From RH-AL1 sp965214415 (GTDB taxonomy: Bacteria; Pseudomonadota; Alphaproteobacteria; Rhizobiales; Beijerinckiaceae): a stretch of 64,000 nt of DNA. The notes beneath the pieces are model-generated. The model was not told the origin of the DNA and ran no database searches. It worked only from the letters and a program-made list of their open reading frames with translations. The position numbers were made by a program, and so were the translations under genes. Each line of letters opens with the position of its first letter. Position 1 is the stretch's first letter. Shown piece after piece: positions 30,234 through 39,162 of this stretch. Where the stretch lies: NCBI GenBank assembly GCA_965214415.1, contig CBDCBQ010000003.1, forward strand, positions 744,001-808,000, in the 5' to 3' direction.

Positions 30234-31827
30234 GTGAAGAGCGCGATCGATCTGCGCTTCGCCATCATCGCGGCGCTAGGTTACATCATGTTGGGCACCT
30301 GTCCGCGCCTGGCGCTTGCGCAGGATAGTCTAGCTCCGGCGACGGCGGTGCTTGGCGGCCTCATCGGCGGCGCCGGTCCCGATGGCACGTCCGGCCGACA
30401 GCGCCACGCCCGCCGACAGCGCCACGCCCGCCGACAGCGCCACGCCCGCCGACAATGCCACGCCCGCCGACAGCGCCACGCCCGCCGACAATGCCGCGCC
30501 GGTCTCATCGGGCCTCGCCGGCCGCGACAGCGCCACGGGCGTCGCCAAGAGGCAGGGGCTGACGTCGGCGCCCGCGGCGCGGGGCGCTCCCTCGCCGGCG
30601 CCGTTCCTCATCGCGCCGGGCATCGCCGTCACGCTGAACTACACGGAGGAATCGGCGGGCAACCCGGTCGGCGGCATCCGCCAGGGCGCGGCCTACACCG
30701 GCCAGGCGTTTCTCGGCGTCGACTTCGATTTGAAGACGCTGCTCAACATCGACGGCGCGTCCGTGCATTACATCATGACCGATCGCCACGGGCGCAATCT
30801 CGCCGCCGATTACATCGGCAACAACACCTCCGTGCAGGAGGTCTACGGCACCCAGAACCTGCATCTCGCGCAGCTGACCTACGAGCAGAAATTGTTCGAC
30901 AACAAGGTCGATTTCGAGATCGGCCGCACCGTCGCCAACATCAGCTTCCTCGCCTCGCCGCTCTACTGCAACTTCCAGAGCAACTCGATCTGCGGCAACC
31001 CGACCTTCATCTTCAAGAACTCGAACTTCACCTACTTTCCGGCGTCGAGCTACGCCAGCCAGCTGCGCTACAATTTCACCGACAAGGTGTTCTTCCATAT
31101 CGGCGCCTACGAGGTGAACCCGCAGGACAAGCTGCCAAGCGACAACGGCTTCAACTTCGGCGTCGACAAGGCGACCGGCGCGGTGATGCCCTTCGAGCTC
31201 GGCTACGCCTCCGACTTCAGCAACGATCGGCTACCGCGGCATTTCGGGATCGGCGGCTATTACGACGCCTCGCGCTACAACGACCCCTATCTCGATGCCG
31301 CCGGCATGCCCGCCATCCTCTCGAACATGCCGTACCAAAACCATTTCGGCCGCTCGGGCTTCTACGCGCGCTTCGACCAGATGGTGTATCGCCCCAACGA
31401 CAATTCGGTGCGCGGCCTGTCGATCTTCGGCATCTTCATGCAGAACGTGTCGGGCTACACTCAGGAGGATCAGTTCTTCGGCGGCGGCCTCGTCCAGACC
31501 GGCACATTCGCCGGCCGCGAGCAGGACAGCGTCGGCCTGCTCATCGACGACCAGCGTTTCTCGTCGCTGTTCTTGCAAAACATCGTCGCCGCGCGGACGA
31601 GCGTCGGCGGCTCGGCCTCGATCCCGCGCAACCAGATCATGATGGAGCTGAACTACGGCTACCAGCTGTCGCCGACGGTGCGGATCACGCCCAACCTGCA
31701 GGGCATCATCAACCCGGACCAGAACGCCGAGCCGTTCCGCACGAAGAACATTCCGGACGCGCTCGTGATCGGCTGCAAGGCGACCATCGACATCTCGACG
31801 CTTACCAATATCGCGCTCGATCGCTGA
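30234..31827 (+). CDS. OprB-family carbohydrate porin, with a frameshift after the signal peptide
   Basis: GTG at 30234 opens a signal peptide (FAIIAALGYIMLGTCPRLALAQ). The mature porin lies in another frame, open from 30352 to 31827: ADSATP repeats, then a beta-barrel (NVSGYTQEDQFFGGGLVQTG, MMELNYGYQLSPTVRITPNL). OprB porins pass sugars across the outer membrane. The two frames would be joined by deleting one G near 30393-30394, just before the repeats. Either the porin is broken here, the base is a sequencing error, or the repeat region is unstable. A PfkB sugar kinase is encoded convergently next door. Confidence 0.75.
30394..30501 (+). repeat. 18-bp tandem repeat, six units, coding for ADSATP
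   Basis: Six back-to-back units of GCCGACAGCGCCACGCCC, with small changes in units 4 and 6 (ADNATP, ADNAAP). They sit between signal peptide and porin body as a flexible Ala/Pro linker. Copy changes would keep the frame. Confidence 0.9.
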
Positions 31828-31832
31828 GGCGC

Positions 31833-32798
31833 TCAGAACGTCCGATCGGCCAGAAACCGCTCGACCGTCGCGCGGTCCGGCAGCGACGGAATCGCGCCGC
31901 GTTTCGTGGTCGTCAGCGCGCCGGTCGCGTTCGCGAACCGGATCGCGCGGCCGAGCGTCTCGCGGTCCGCCGGCAGCTCGGGATGATGGACGAGGCCGAC
32001 CAGCAGCCCAGCCATGAAGGCATCGCCCGCGCCCGTCGTGTCGACCGAGGCGACCTTGAAGCCCGGCTGCTCGCCATCGCCATCGGCATCGAGCCAGATG
32101 CAGCCCTTGGTCCCGCGCGTCACCGCCATGAATTGCAGCTTGGAATGCCACAGCGCCCGCGCGCCCTCGATCGTGTCGCACGCGTCGCCGATCAAAAACT
32201 CGATCTCCTCCTCGCCGATCTTGACGATGTCGGCATGCGACAGGCCGAGCCGCATGCCGGCGCGCGCCGCCTCCGCGTCGGGCCACAGCGCGAGGCGCAG
32301 GTTGGGATCGTAGCTGACCCGCACGCCGTGCCTGTGGGCGATCTCGAGGGCGTGCAACGTCGCCGCGCGCGCCGGGCCGCCGACGAGGCTGATCGAGCCG
32401 AAATGCAGGATGCTCGCGTGGCGGATCACCGCCTCGTCGACATCCTCGGGCGCGAACAGCATGTGCGCCGCGGGATTGCCGTAGAAGAGGAACTCGCGGT
32501 CGCCGTCGGCGCGCAGCGAGACAGCGGCGAGCGCGGTCGGCGCGGCGCCGGTGAAGCGCAGGCCCGGCAGCGCGACGCCCGCGGCGGCCAGCGTGTAGGC
32601 GAGGAAATGGCCGAAGCCATCGTCGCCGACCATGCCCATGAAGCCCGACGGAACGCCAAGCCTGGCGACGCCCGCGGCGACGTTGGCCGGCGCGCCGCCC
32701 GCCGCCTTGACGAAGGTCTCGGCCGCGGCGAGGCCGAGCCCGGTGACGGTCGGGACGAAGTCGATCAGGGCCTCGCCCAGGCAGACGATATCGGCCAT
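31833..32798 (-). CDS. PfkB-family carbohydrate kinase (fructokinase-like)
   Basis: A 321-residue kinase. The N-terminal substrate region GGAPANVAAGVARLG and the C-terminal PfkB signature with catalytic Asp (DTTGAGDAFMAGLLVG) are both present, along with VSYDPNLRLALWP. The pattern best matches fructokinases or 2-keto-3-deoxygluconate-type kinases. It ends five bases from the converging porin gene. It probably phosphorylates a sugar entering through that porin; this link is inferred from position. Confidence 0.85.
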   Translation of the reverse strand: MADIVCLGEALIDFVPTVTGLGLAAAETFVKAAGGAPANVAAGVARLGVPSGFMGMVGDDGFGHFLAYTLAAAGVALPGLRFTGAAPTALAAVSLRADGDREFLFYGNPAAHMLFAPEDVDEAVIRHASILHFGSISLVGGPARAATLHALEIAHRHGVRVSYDPNLRLALWPDAEAARAGMRLGLSHADIVKIGEEEIEFLIGDACDTIEGARALWHSKLQFMAVTRGTKGCIWLDADGDGEQPGFKVASVDTTGAGDAFMAGLLVGLVHHPELPADRETLGRAIRFANATGALTTTKRGAIPSLPDRATVERFLADRTF

Positions 32799-32985
32799 CC
32801 CCAACAGATCCCTTTCCGCCCATCGTCGATGCACCAGCAGGTGGCTCGCGACCAGCCGCCGACATTCTCGCGCGTGATGGGCCTGGGTTCAATCAGGCCG
32901 GTCGTACGGGGCGTTTCGCCGCGACGGGCCGGCAGGATGTGGGTGCCTCTCGCCTTGGCGGTCGGGGCGGGCTATCTCATCCGCG

Positions 32986-33273
32986 ATGACCGATACGCCG
33001 CCGACCCTGGATGCCCGCCGTCGCCGCCTGCTGTTTCGCGCCTGGCATCGCGGCACGCGCGAGATGGACCTTTTGATGGGCCGCTTCTGCGACGCCGAAC
33101 TCGGCGGCCTGCCCGAGATCGAGCTCGGCGATCTGGAGCAGCTGATGGAGGCGCAGGATCGCGACGTCTTCTCCTGGCTCTCCGGCGAGCTTGCCGTGCC
33201 CGACAATTACGACACGGCCGTCTTCCGCAAGGTGCAAGCCTTCCACACCCACGCCGCGCCGTTGTTTCGCTAG
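32986..33273 (+). CDS. sdhE: Succinate dehydrogenase assembly factor SdhE
   Basis: A 95-residue helical protein with the family signature RAWHRGTREMDLLMGRF containing the RGxxE motif needed to attach FAD to SdhA, and the usual EDLEQ-like segment (LGDLEQLMEAQDRDVFSWL). Length and layout fit SdhE/SDHAF2. Its stop overlaps the converging TerC-type gene by four bases. Confidence 0.9.
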   Translation: MTDTPPTLDARRRRLLFRAWHRGTREMDLLMGRFCDAELGGLPEIELGDLEQLMEAQDRDVFSWLSGELAVPDNYDTAVFRKVQAFHTHAAPLFR

Positions 33274-33956
33274 GCGTGCTCGGGCGGCGGCGGCCCGCGC
33301 ATCAGGCGCAGAACCCCGGCGATGGCGAGGATGAGGGCTGCCCCCGCGCCGGCCGCCCAGTACTCGATCCCCTCGGGCATCGGGCCGAGCCAGCGGGGCA
33401 GGGCCGGGTCCGAGACCATGATCTCGCCGGCGACCCAGCCGAGCAGGGCCGCGCCGACGACGACGAGGATCGGGTAGCGCTCGAGCAGCTTCAGGATCAG
33501 GGTCGAGCCGAAGATGATGAGCGGCACCGACACCGCGATGCCGAAGACGATGAGCGGCACCGAGTTCTTCGCCGCGGCGGCCACGGCGACCACGTTGTCG
33601 AGTGACATGATGGCGTCGGCGATCGCGATCGTGCGCACCGCGCCCCAGATCGAGCCGGCCGCCGTGACATCCTTGTCGTCGTCGTCATGCCGGAGGAGAT
33701 CGAACGCGATCCAGAGCAACAGCAGCCCGCTCGCGAGCTTGATGTAGGGCAGTCGCAGCAGCGCGACGATGAAGACGGTGAAGACGATCCGCAGCGTGAC
33801 GGCGGCGAGCGATCCGCCGAGCACGGCCCAGGTTCGCTGTCGCGCCTGCAGGCCGCGGCAGGCCAGCGCGATGACGACGGCGTTGTCGCCCGACAGCAGG
33901 ATATTGATCCAGACGATCTGCAGGCCCTGGAGCGCCAGGGTCGTAAGGTCGTTCAT
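33270..33956 (-). CDS. TerC-family (YjbE-type) integral membrane protein
   Basis: A 228-residue protein with about seven membrane helices and the paired Asp motifs of TerC proteins: ILLSGDNAVVIALACRGL and ADAIMSLDNVVAVAAAAKN. An acidic loop (RHDDDDKD) follows helix 3. TerC/YjbE members are linked to metal export, often manganese, or metalation of secreted proteins. ATG at 33956 is used rather than the longer frame. A terminator-like hairpin stands in its 5' leader. Confidence 0.85.
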   Translation of the reverse strand: MNDLTTLALQGLQIVWINILLSGDNAVVIALACRGLQARQRTWAVLGGSLAAVTLRIVFTVFIVALLRLPYIKLASGLLLLWIAFDLLRHDDDDKDVTAAGSIWGAVRTIAIADAIMSLDNVVAVAAAAKNSVPLIVFGIAVSVPLIIFGSTLILKLLERYPILVVVGAALLGWVAGEIMVSDPALPRWLGPMPEGIEYWAAGAGAALILAIAGVLRLMRGPPPPEHA

Positions 33957-34022
33957 CGAGGGACTTTGTCTCCGGCGTCGACTATGTCGACCCACACAAC
34001 GGCGTGGTGCGGCCAAAAGCCT

Positions 34023-34062
34023 AAAAAAAGACGCCGCCTCGCGAGACGCTCGGGATGGCGGC
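34023..34062 (-). terminator. Rho-independent terminator in the TerC leader (possible attenuator)
   Basis: Reading the minus strand: GCCGCC (34062-34057), a loop with its own CGAG/CTCG stem, GGCGGC (34038-34033), then seven T (34029-34023). It lies 67 bases upstream of the TerC start on the same strand, and no gene feeds into it from behind, since the next gene is divergent. That suggests leader control of terC rather than ordinary gene-end termination. Confidence 0.6.
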
Positions 34063-34151
34063 ATCGGGCGACCGCAAGGGTTCGTTCACCACCGCGGTCT
34101 AGCTGTGATGGCGGACGCCTCGTGCGTCCCGTCCCGCGTTCGGAGGCTTGC

Positions 34152-35510
34152 GTGAAACGTCTGCGGTCACTCGCTCCCTCCCTCGCGGCTCTGGCGCTCG
34201 CGGCCTCGCCCTGCCTCTCCCAATCCTCGCGCGATCCGATCGGCTCGGCGATCATCGACGGCGACCGCGCCGCGCTCGACGCGCCGGGCCGTCCGGCTCG
34301 CGATGTGGCGCCCGACATGTCCCCCGACTCGCAAGCACAGCGCGAGCAGCCCGCCTTTTCGCCCCGCGACATCTCGAGCCTGCTGCGGCACGATCCGGGC
34401 GGCACGCCGAAGGTGCCACGCGCGATCGACGCGCCGCCGGCGCCCGCCCATGCGATGGCGGACCTCAAGAGCGCGCGGGCGCCGCTCACGGCGGACGCCA
34501 TCAATGCCACGCGCTTTTCGCGCGTCAGCGAGGCCTCGCGCACGATCGACCCGGTCGTGCTGAAGGCCGAGATCCTGCTCGACCGCGCGCATGCGCCGCC
34601 GGGCGTCATCGACGGCCGTTACGGCTCGAACTTCGTTAAGGCGGTGAAGACCTTCGAGACGATGCGCGAGCTTCCCATCGACGGCAAGCTGACCCGCCGT
34701 GTCTGGGACGAGCTCGGCGCCGACAGCGCCGATCCCGTGCTCGGCAGCTACGAGATCACGGCGCAGGACGTGGTCGGCCCGTTCTACCCCGATCTCTCCG
34801 CGGACTATGCCGAGCAGGCGAAGATGCCGGACCTCGGCTATCGCTCGGCGGCGGAGATGTTCGGCGAGCGCTTCCACATGGACAGGAAATTCCTGGCCGC
34901 GCTCAACCCCGGCGTCGACCTGGAGACGCCCGGCAACATCATCCTCGTCGCCGAGGTCGCGACGCTGCCGATCGCCTCGACGATCGCGCGCATCGATGTC
35001 GACAAGGGCAAGGGGCAGGTGCTGGCCTACGATGCGTCCGACAACCTGATCACCGCCTATCCCGCGACGATCGGCTCGGACGAGCTGCCGTCGCCATCGG
35101 GTTCCTGGGTCGTGCGCGGCGTCGCGCCGCACCCGACCTACACCTACGACCCGAAGAAGAACTTCCAGCAGGGCACCAACGTCAACAAGCTGGTCCTGCC
35201 GCCTGGCCCGAACAACCCGGTCGGCGCCGCCTTCATCGCGCTGTCGAAACCAACCTACGGCATCCATGGGACGCCGGACCCGTCGAAGATCGACAAGACG
35301 CATTCGCACGGCTGCGTCCGGCTGACGAATTGGAACGCGCAGGAACTCGCCCGCATCGTCCAGGTCGGCGTGCCGGTGAACTTCTTGGAAAAGCCGGGCG
35401 CGCCGCTGCGGTCCGGCGCACCGGCGCCGGTGGCGGACGCCTATCCGCCGCCGCCAGCACCCAGCGTCTCGGCCGAGCTGGGCGCCGACGCGGGACTTCG
35501 GCCGCGCTAG
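34152..35510 (+). CDS. L,D-transpeptidase with peptidoglycan-binding-like domain
   Basis: A 452-residue secreted protein. GTG at 34152 follows GGAGG by five bases and opens a signal peptide (LAPSLAALALAASPCLSQ). A helical peptidoglycan-binding-like segment (VVLKAEILLDRAHAPPGVID) and a LysM-like stretch precede the YkuD domain, with IHGTPDPSKIDKTHSHGCVR carrying the catalytic His and Cys (HSHGCVRLTN). The C terminus is Pro-rich. It should crosslink peptidoglycan (3-3 bonds) or attach proteins in the periplasm. Confidence 0.92.
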   Translation: MKRLRSLAPSLAALALAASPCLSQSSRDPIGSAIIDGDRAALDAPGRPARDVAPDMSPDSQAQREQPAFSPRDISSLLRHDPGGTPKVPRAIDAPPAPAHAMADLKSARAPLTADAINATRFSRVSEASRTIDPVVLKAEILLDRAHAPPGVIDGRYGSNFVKAVKTFETMRELPIDGKLTRRVWDELGADSADPVLGSYEITAQDVVGPFYPDLSADYAEQAKMPDLGYRSAAEMFGERFHMDRKFLAALNPGVDLETPGNIILVAEVATLPIASTIARIDVDKGKGQVLAYDASDNLITAYPATIGSDELPSPSGSWVVRGVAPHPTYTYDPKKNFQQGTNVNKLVLPPGPNNPVGAAFIALSKPTYGIHGTPDPSKIDKTHSHGCVRLTNWNAQELARIVQVGVPVNFLEKPGAPLRSGAPAPVADAYPPPPAPSVSAELGADAGLRPR

Positions 35511-35530
35511 CTGAGCGGAGGGCGAGCGCC

Positions 35531-35758
35531 TCAGATGTCGATCATCTCGGCGACGGTCGGACCCTTTGTCTCGTAGAGCAGGGCGTTGGTGTCCTTGGCG
35601 CGCAGGACGACCTCGCCCGTCTCGTCGAGTTCGGCTTGGCGCCGCGTGATGCGGGCGCGGGCAGCCGTCTTCGCCTCGTCGCCGGTGACGCCGAGGATCA
35701 CGCCGAGATGCTGGACGCTGCCGTCCGGATTCTTGATTTCGAGGCTGTAGGTAGGCAT
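35531..35758 (-). CDS. Small conserved hypothetical protein
   Basis: A 75-residue protein (MPTYSLEIKNPDGSVQHLGV, DEAKTAARARITRRQAELDE, KGPTVAEMIDI). The pattern resembles short DUF6894-type proteins common in Hyphomicrobiales, but that assignment is from memory and weak. It is convergent with the transpeptidase gene. Confidence 0.6.
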   Translation of the reverse strand: MPTYSLEIKNPDGSVQHLGVILGVTGDEAKTAARARITRRQAELDETGEVVLRAKDTNALLYETKGPTVAEMIDI

Positions 35759-35805
35759 GCCATCGCTGAAGCATGACCCGTGCCGCAACGCGCGCTCGGG
35801 CCCAG

Positions 35806-37089
35806 CTAGTGCGTCGCGGGCACGGTCGGCATCCCTTGCGCCGGCCCGATCGGCGGCGGCGCGATCGGCGGCGGCCCGATCGGCGGCGGCATGGGGTTGG
35901 CGGGGGCGGGCGGCAGCGGGCGCGTGGTGATCCTATCGTCGATCGGCCGCTGCCCGAGGATCGCCGTCACGTCGGAATCCTGCACCCGCTTGGCACCGAT
36001 CGTCGCGCCGATCTGCTTCACGACGTCCGGCGCGTCGGCATACATGCCGTGGCCGTACCAGCCGCCGGATTCGCCGGAGAGGTCGTAGACCCGCACCCCG
36101 AGCTGATCGAGCACGACCTTGTCCGCCGAGCTCTTGGGGTTGAGCGCCCCGACGCGCGGGCGATCGCCGGCGAGCCGCCGCGACAGCGACAGCGCGCGAT
36201 CGTTGGCCGAGACCAGCACCGAGATATGCGTGGCATCGAGCTTGGCGATCTGGTTGCGGAAGACGCCGACATCGATATCGGGCGCGGCCAGCATGACGTC
36301 GCCGAGCTTGCCGTCGAGATCGGGCTTGCCGGCGATCGCGTCCTGGCGAAGCGCCTCCATCGTCAGCCACGCCCCCATCGAATGCGCGAGAATATGGATG
36401 CGGCCGACATCGGGCACGTCGCCCAGCTCGATGAGGGTCTGCGCGAGCGCGTCACGCGAGGCGGAGGCGGATTCCTTGGCCGCCTCGTAGTCGAACAGGC
36501 TGCCCGCGGCCGGCCAGGTGAACAGCAGCGGCACGCCGCCGAAGCGCCCGTCGGTGACGATTTGCGCGAGGCGGAAGCGCGACTCGTCGTAGCTGGTGTT
36601 GAAGCCGTGCACGTAGAGCAGCACGTCGCGGTTCGAGCCGATCCGGCCGGAGAGATGCGAGGCGATCTCGGCCTTGAACTCGCTGTCGTCGAGGCCGCGA
36701 TAGGCGGCGACCGTGAAGTGGCGCTGCGGGTCGTCCGAGCCGAAGCTCGCCCGCTCGATCTGGCCGGGCGCGTGCCCCGGCGGCACCGTCACGGTCTGGA
36801 GCGACAGCCGCGTCGTGTCGGCGAGTTCGTTGGTGTCCTTGCCCTTGCGCGTCGAGACGACGAAGATCGGGACATGGCGCGGGACCTGCGGATCGGCGGT
36901 GGCGAACACGTCGCCGACCGAGGACGTGACCTCGTTGACCTTGTCGGTCACGCAACCGGCAAGCAGCGCGGCGAGGCACGCGGCCAGACCAAGACGCGAC
37001 AAGGTTGGCAAGGTTGGACGCGACAAGGCTTGACGCGACAAGGTTGGGCGCGACAAGCCGGGCCTCGTCCTCCAGGCAATAGACAACAT
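35806..37089 (-). CDS. Lipoprotein-type alpha/beta hydrolase (DUF900 family)
   Basis: A 427-residue protein. The N terminus has a Ser/Leu/Pro repeat, then a lipobox-like LAACLAALLAGC, so it is probably a lipoprotein. The core has VLLYVHGFNTSYDESRFRLA with the oxyanion region, the nucleophile elbow LAHSMGAWLTM, and a late GWYGHGMYADAPDV with the likely His. This matches DUF900 esterases. The C terminus is a Pro-rich IGPPP/IAPPP repeat. Start ATG at 37089 chosen to give a signal of normal length. Confidence 0.8.
   Translation of the reverse strand: MLSIAWRTRPGLSRPTLSRQALSRPTLPTLSRLGLAACLAALLAGCVTDKVNEVTSSVGDVFATADPQVPRHVPIFVVSTRKGKDTNELADTTRLSLQTVTVPPGHAPGQIERASFGSDDPQRHFTVAAYRGLDDSEFKAEIASHLSGRIGSNRDVLLYVHGFNTSYDESRFRLAQIVTDGRFGGVPLLFTWPAAGSLFDYEAAKESASASRDALAQTLIELGDVPDVGRIHILAHSMGAWLTMEALRQDAIAGKPDLDGKLGDVMLAAPDIDVGVFRNQIAKLDATHISVLVSANDRALSLSRRLAGDRPRVGALNPKSSADKVVLDQLGVRVYDLSGESGGWYGHGMYADAPDVVKQIGATIGAKRVQDSDVTAILGQRPIDDRITTRPLPPAPANPMPPPIGPPPIAPPPIGPAQGMPTVPATH
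35845..35889. repeat. 15-bp tandem repeat, three units, in the DUF900 gene
   Basis: CCCGATCGGCGGCGG at 35845 and 35875 flanks CGCGATCGGCGGCGG at 35860. On the minus strand it encodes IGPPP / IAPPP units at the C terminus. Confidence 0.8.
36993..37058. repeat. Imperfect GACGCGACAAGG repeats in the DUF900 signal region
   Basis: GACGCGACAAGG occurs at 36993, 37017 and 37032, with a variant (GGCGCGACAAGC) at 37047. They encode a repeated LSRPTLSRQALSRPTL segment before the signal peptide core. Confidence 0.7.
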
Positions 37090-37171
37090 GGCGTCCCCGT
37101 CGAGGTCGCTGCGGGCGAGGCCGTCGGCCCCCACCCCTGGGCACCGTTGACGGCGTCGTCGCTTCGACGCC

Positions 37172-37849
37172 ATGTCCATGCCCATGAAAGATGTCGTTAC
37201 GGGGGCGTCGATCCGCCAGACCATTGTCGTGACTGGATTTGGCACGTTTCCCGGAGCGCGCCGCAATCCGACGCTGGACATCCTCGCCCGCCTCGAACGC
37301 CAGCGTCCGCGTCTCGCGCGGCTCGGAATCGCGTTGCGCTGCGTTGCGCTGCCCGTGGTCTACGAGGCGATCGAGCCCGCCCTGCGTGCGGCGATCGGCG
37401 AGCAGCGCCCCGACGCGATCCTGCACCTGGGGCTGGCCTCCCGGCGCCGCGCGATCACGATCGAGACGCGGGCGCTGAACCATGCCGTGCCGCTGCATCC
37501 CGACGCGGCGCGGCGGCGGCCGGCGCAAATCCTCGCGCCCGGCGCGCCGGCGGTCTTGCGCGCAACCTATCCGGCCGCGCGGATCCAGGCCGCGCTGGCG
37601 CGGTCCGGACACGACGCGCGCCTGTCGATCGATGCCGGCGGCTACGTCTGCAACGCGACGCTGTATCGCTCGCTGCTGGCCGCCCACGCCGCTCGCGTGG
37701 GCTTCATTCACGTGCCACGGGCCAGAGCCGCGCGACCCCGAGCGCCTTCGCCGATCCCGGCACCGCGTCCGTCGATCGAGAGTCTCGCGCGCGCGGCCCT
37801 GACAGCGGTGCTCGTGATGGGTCTCGGAACCCGCGCTCCGCCGGCCTAG
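37172..37849 (+). CDS. pcp: Pyroglutamyl-peptidase I (peptidase C15)
   Basis: A 225-residue protein. Conserved C15 elements: IVVTGFGTFPGARRNPT at the N terminus, AILHLGLASRRRAITIE, the nucleophile Cys in DAGGYVCNATLYRSLL, and His in VGFIHVPRARA. It removes N-terminal pyroglutamate from peptides in the cytoplasm. The C terminus is Pro/Arg-rich and less conserved. Divergent from the DUF900 gene (82 bases apart). Confidence 0.88.
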   Translation: MSMPMKDVVTGASIRQTIVVTGFGTFPGARRNPTLDILARLERQRPRLARLGIALRCVALPVVYEAIEPALRAAIGEQRPDAILHLGLASRRRAITIETRALNHAVPLHPDAARRRPAQILAPGAPAVLRATYPAARIQAALARSGHDARLSIDAGGYVCNATLYRSLLAAHAARVGFIHVPRARAARPRAPSPIPAPRPSIESLARAALTAVLVMGLGTRAPPA

Positions 37850-38191
37850 GCGACGATCCGCTCTGCCGCCTGCAGGCGCCGCTAGCGTGTGCCGTCGAGC
37901 ACGGCGACGAATGCCTCGCCGCAGGCGGGGTGCAGATGCAGCCTCCTTGAAATCACGAGACCTTCGGTTTCGACCCCAGCACGCCGCCTGACGCCTGACG
38001 CATAATGACGCAAAACCGCATGTCAGGCGTCGCGAGATCCCCTGTGGGCCGGTTTGTCCCGCCGGCCCCCATGCGGGTAAAACAATGCCACCGGGCAGGG
38101 CTTGGATCGCGATGACGGTCGCACGACCAGGCGCGAGCTCGGCGTCAGCGGGATCAAGCTCGGGCGCCTCCTCTCATCGGGTTTGCCGTCC
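37850..38191. other. Intergenic region, 342 bases
   Basis: No gene supported. There is a short direct repeat (CGCCTGA / CGCCTGACGC near 37984-38001) and a GC hairpin GGGCCGG / CCGGCCC at 38046-38068 without a T-run. It lies between pcp and the converging sulfotransferase, so the hairpin may help end transcripts. Confidence 0.4.
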
Positions 38192-39007
38192 TCAAACGAT
38201 CATCACGCCACGCGGGTTGGATCGGTCGCGCCAAAAGCTGTCGTCGGCGAAGCGCGCGAACAGGCCGGGCGGCAGGATCGTGTCGCGCTCGATCTTTTCC
38301 ACCCGCCGCGCGACCCGGTGCAGGCCGGGGGCGCCCAGACGGCGGTCGAACTCGTCGGCCTCATAGCTGACGGTCTCGAAATCATGCGCGAAGTTCGGCA
38401 GGCCGAGGAAGGAATAGATGGCGTCGAGCGCGCGGGCCGGCGCCGTCGTCAGCGTGTGGTAGGTGAGCAGCATCAGGCGGCCCGGCGCCTCCGGGGCGAA
38501 GTAGCCCTCGCGCAACGCATCGAGCGCGAAGCCGACCATGCCGTCGCCGGCGGCCAGCGCGTTGACGCGGCCGTAGACCGTGCCGCCAGTGTCGAAGTTG
38601 AAGATTCGCGACGGCTCGAGCGGGTTGGCGCGCACCACGCGCTCCAGCGAGTCCATGATCCAGCCGACGTCGCGCACGCAGGCGATCACCCGGGCCTCGG
38701 GATAGAGACGGGCGAGCAGCGGCAGCTTGGCGCACCAGACGCGGTTGGTGTCGAGGATCGTCCGGCTCGGGTGCAGGTCGGCGTAATAGCCGGCGACGAC
38801 GCCGCGCAGGACGGCCTCGCGCTTGGCGTCGGTGAGAAAGGGCGCGCCCTCGTTCTCCTGACTCATCTGCCGCTGCATGGCGAGGACGAGCGATGCGAGC
38901 GGGCTCGACATGCCGGCATGCAGTGAAGGGTTCTGCCGCAGGATCGCCGCAAGCAGCGTCGAGCCGGCGCGCGGCAGGCCCGAGATGAAATGAAGCCTTT
39001 GATCCAA
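38192..39007 (-). CDS. Sulfotransferase family protein
   Basis: A 271-residue protein with the PAPS-binding P-loop FISGLPRAGSTLLAAIL at the N terminus and the 3'-phosphate segment RVIACVRDVGWIMDSLERVV. A GRLMLLTYHTLTTAPARALD segment follows. The start is TTG at 39007, as no ATG precedes the P-loop. GC content matches the core genome, unlike the island sulfotransferase, and the two are not close copies. Acceptor unknown. Confidence 0.8.
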   Translation of the reverse strand: MDQRLHFISGLPRAGSTLLAAILRQNPSLHAGMSSPLASLVLAMQRQMSQENEGAPFLTDAKREAVLRGVVAGYYADLHPSRTILDTNRVWCAKLPLLARLYPEARVIACVRDVGWIMDSLERVVRANPLEPSRIFNFDTGGTVYGRVNALAAGDGMVGFALDALREGYFAPEAPGRLMLLTYHTLTTAPARALDAIYSFLGLPNFAHDFETVSYEADEFDRRLGAPGLHRVARRVEKIERDTILPPGLFARFADDSFWRDRSNPRGVMIV

Positions 39008-39162
39008 TATCGGACGCCTCGGGGTGCCGCCCGCAGTTTGAGCTTCGCCTACCTACCGCCGCGCGGCAGGGGCGTCCATGGCGCCAGCCTGTCGTCCGCG
39101 ATGCCCCGTTTGTCCCGCCCGGCCTGGCGCGTGTAGACAAGGCGCGACCGAGGCGAGCGAGG

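Noticed and set aside
30234..33605. 1123-codon plus-strand ORF
   Set aside because: Only its first ~50 codons (porin signal peptide) are natural; the rest is out-of-frame reading of the porin and antisense of the PfkB gene.
33957..34151. yybP-ykoY manganese riboswitch upstream of terC
   Set aside because: The GGGGAGUAG and GUCAACAUA-type consensus blocks were not found; only a terminator is claimed.
35773..37950. 725-codon plus-strand ORF opposite the DUF900 gene
   Set aside because: Antisense shadow; no motif, and it runs through the pcp gene in a wrong frame.
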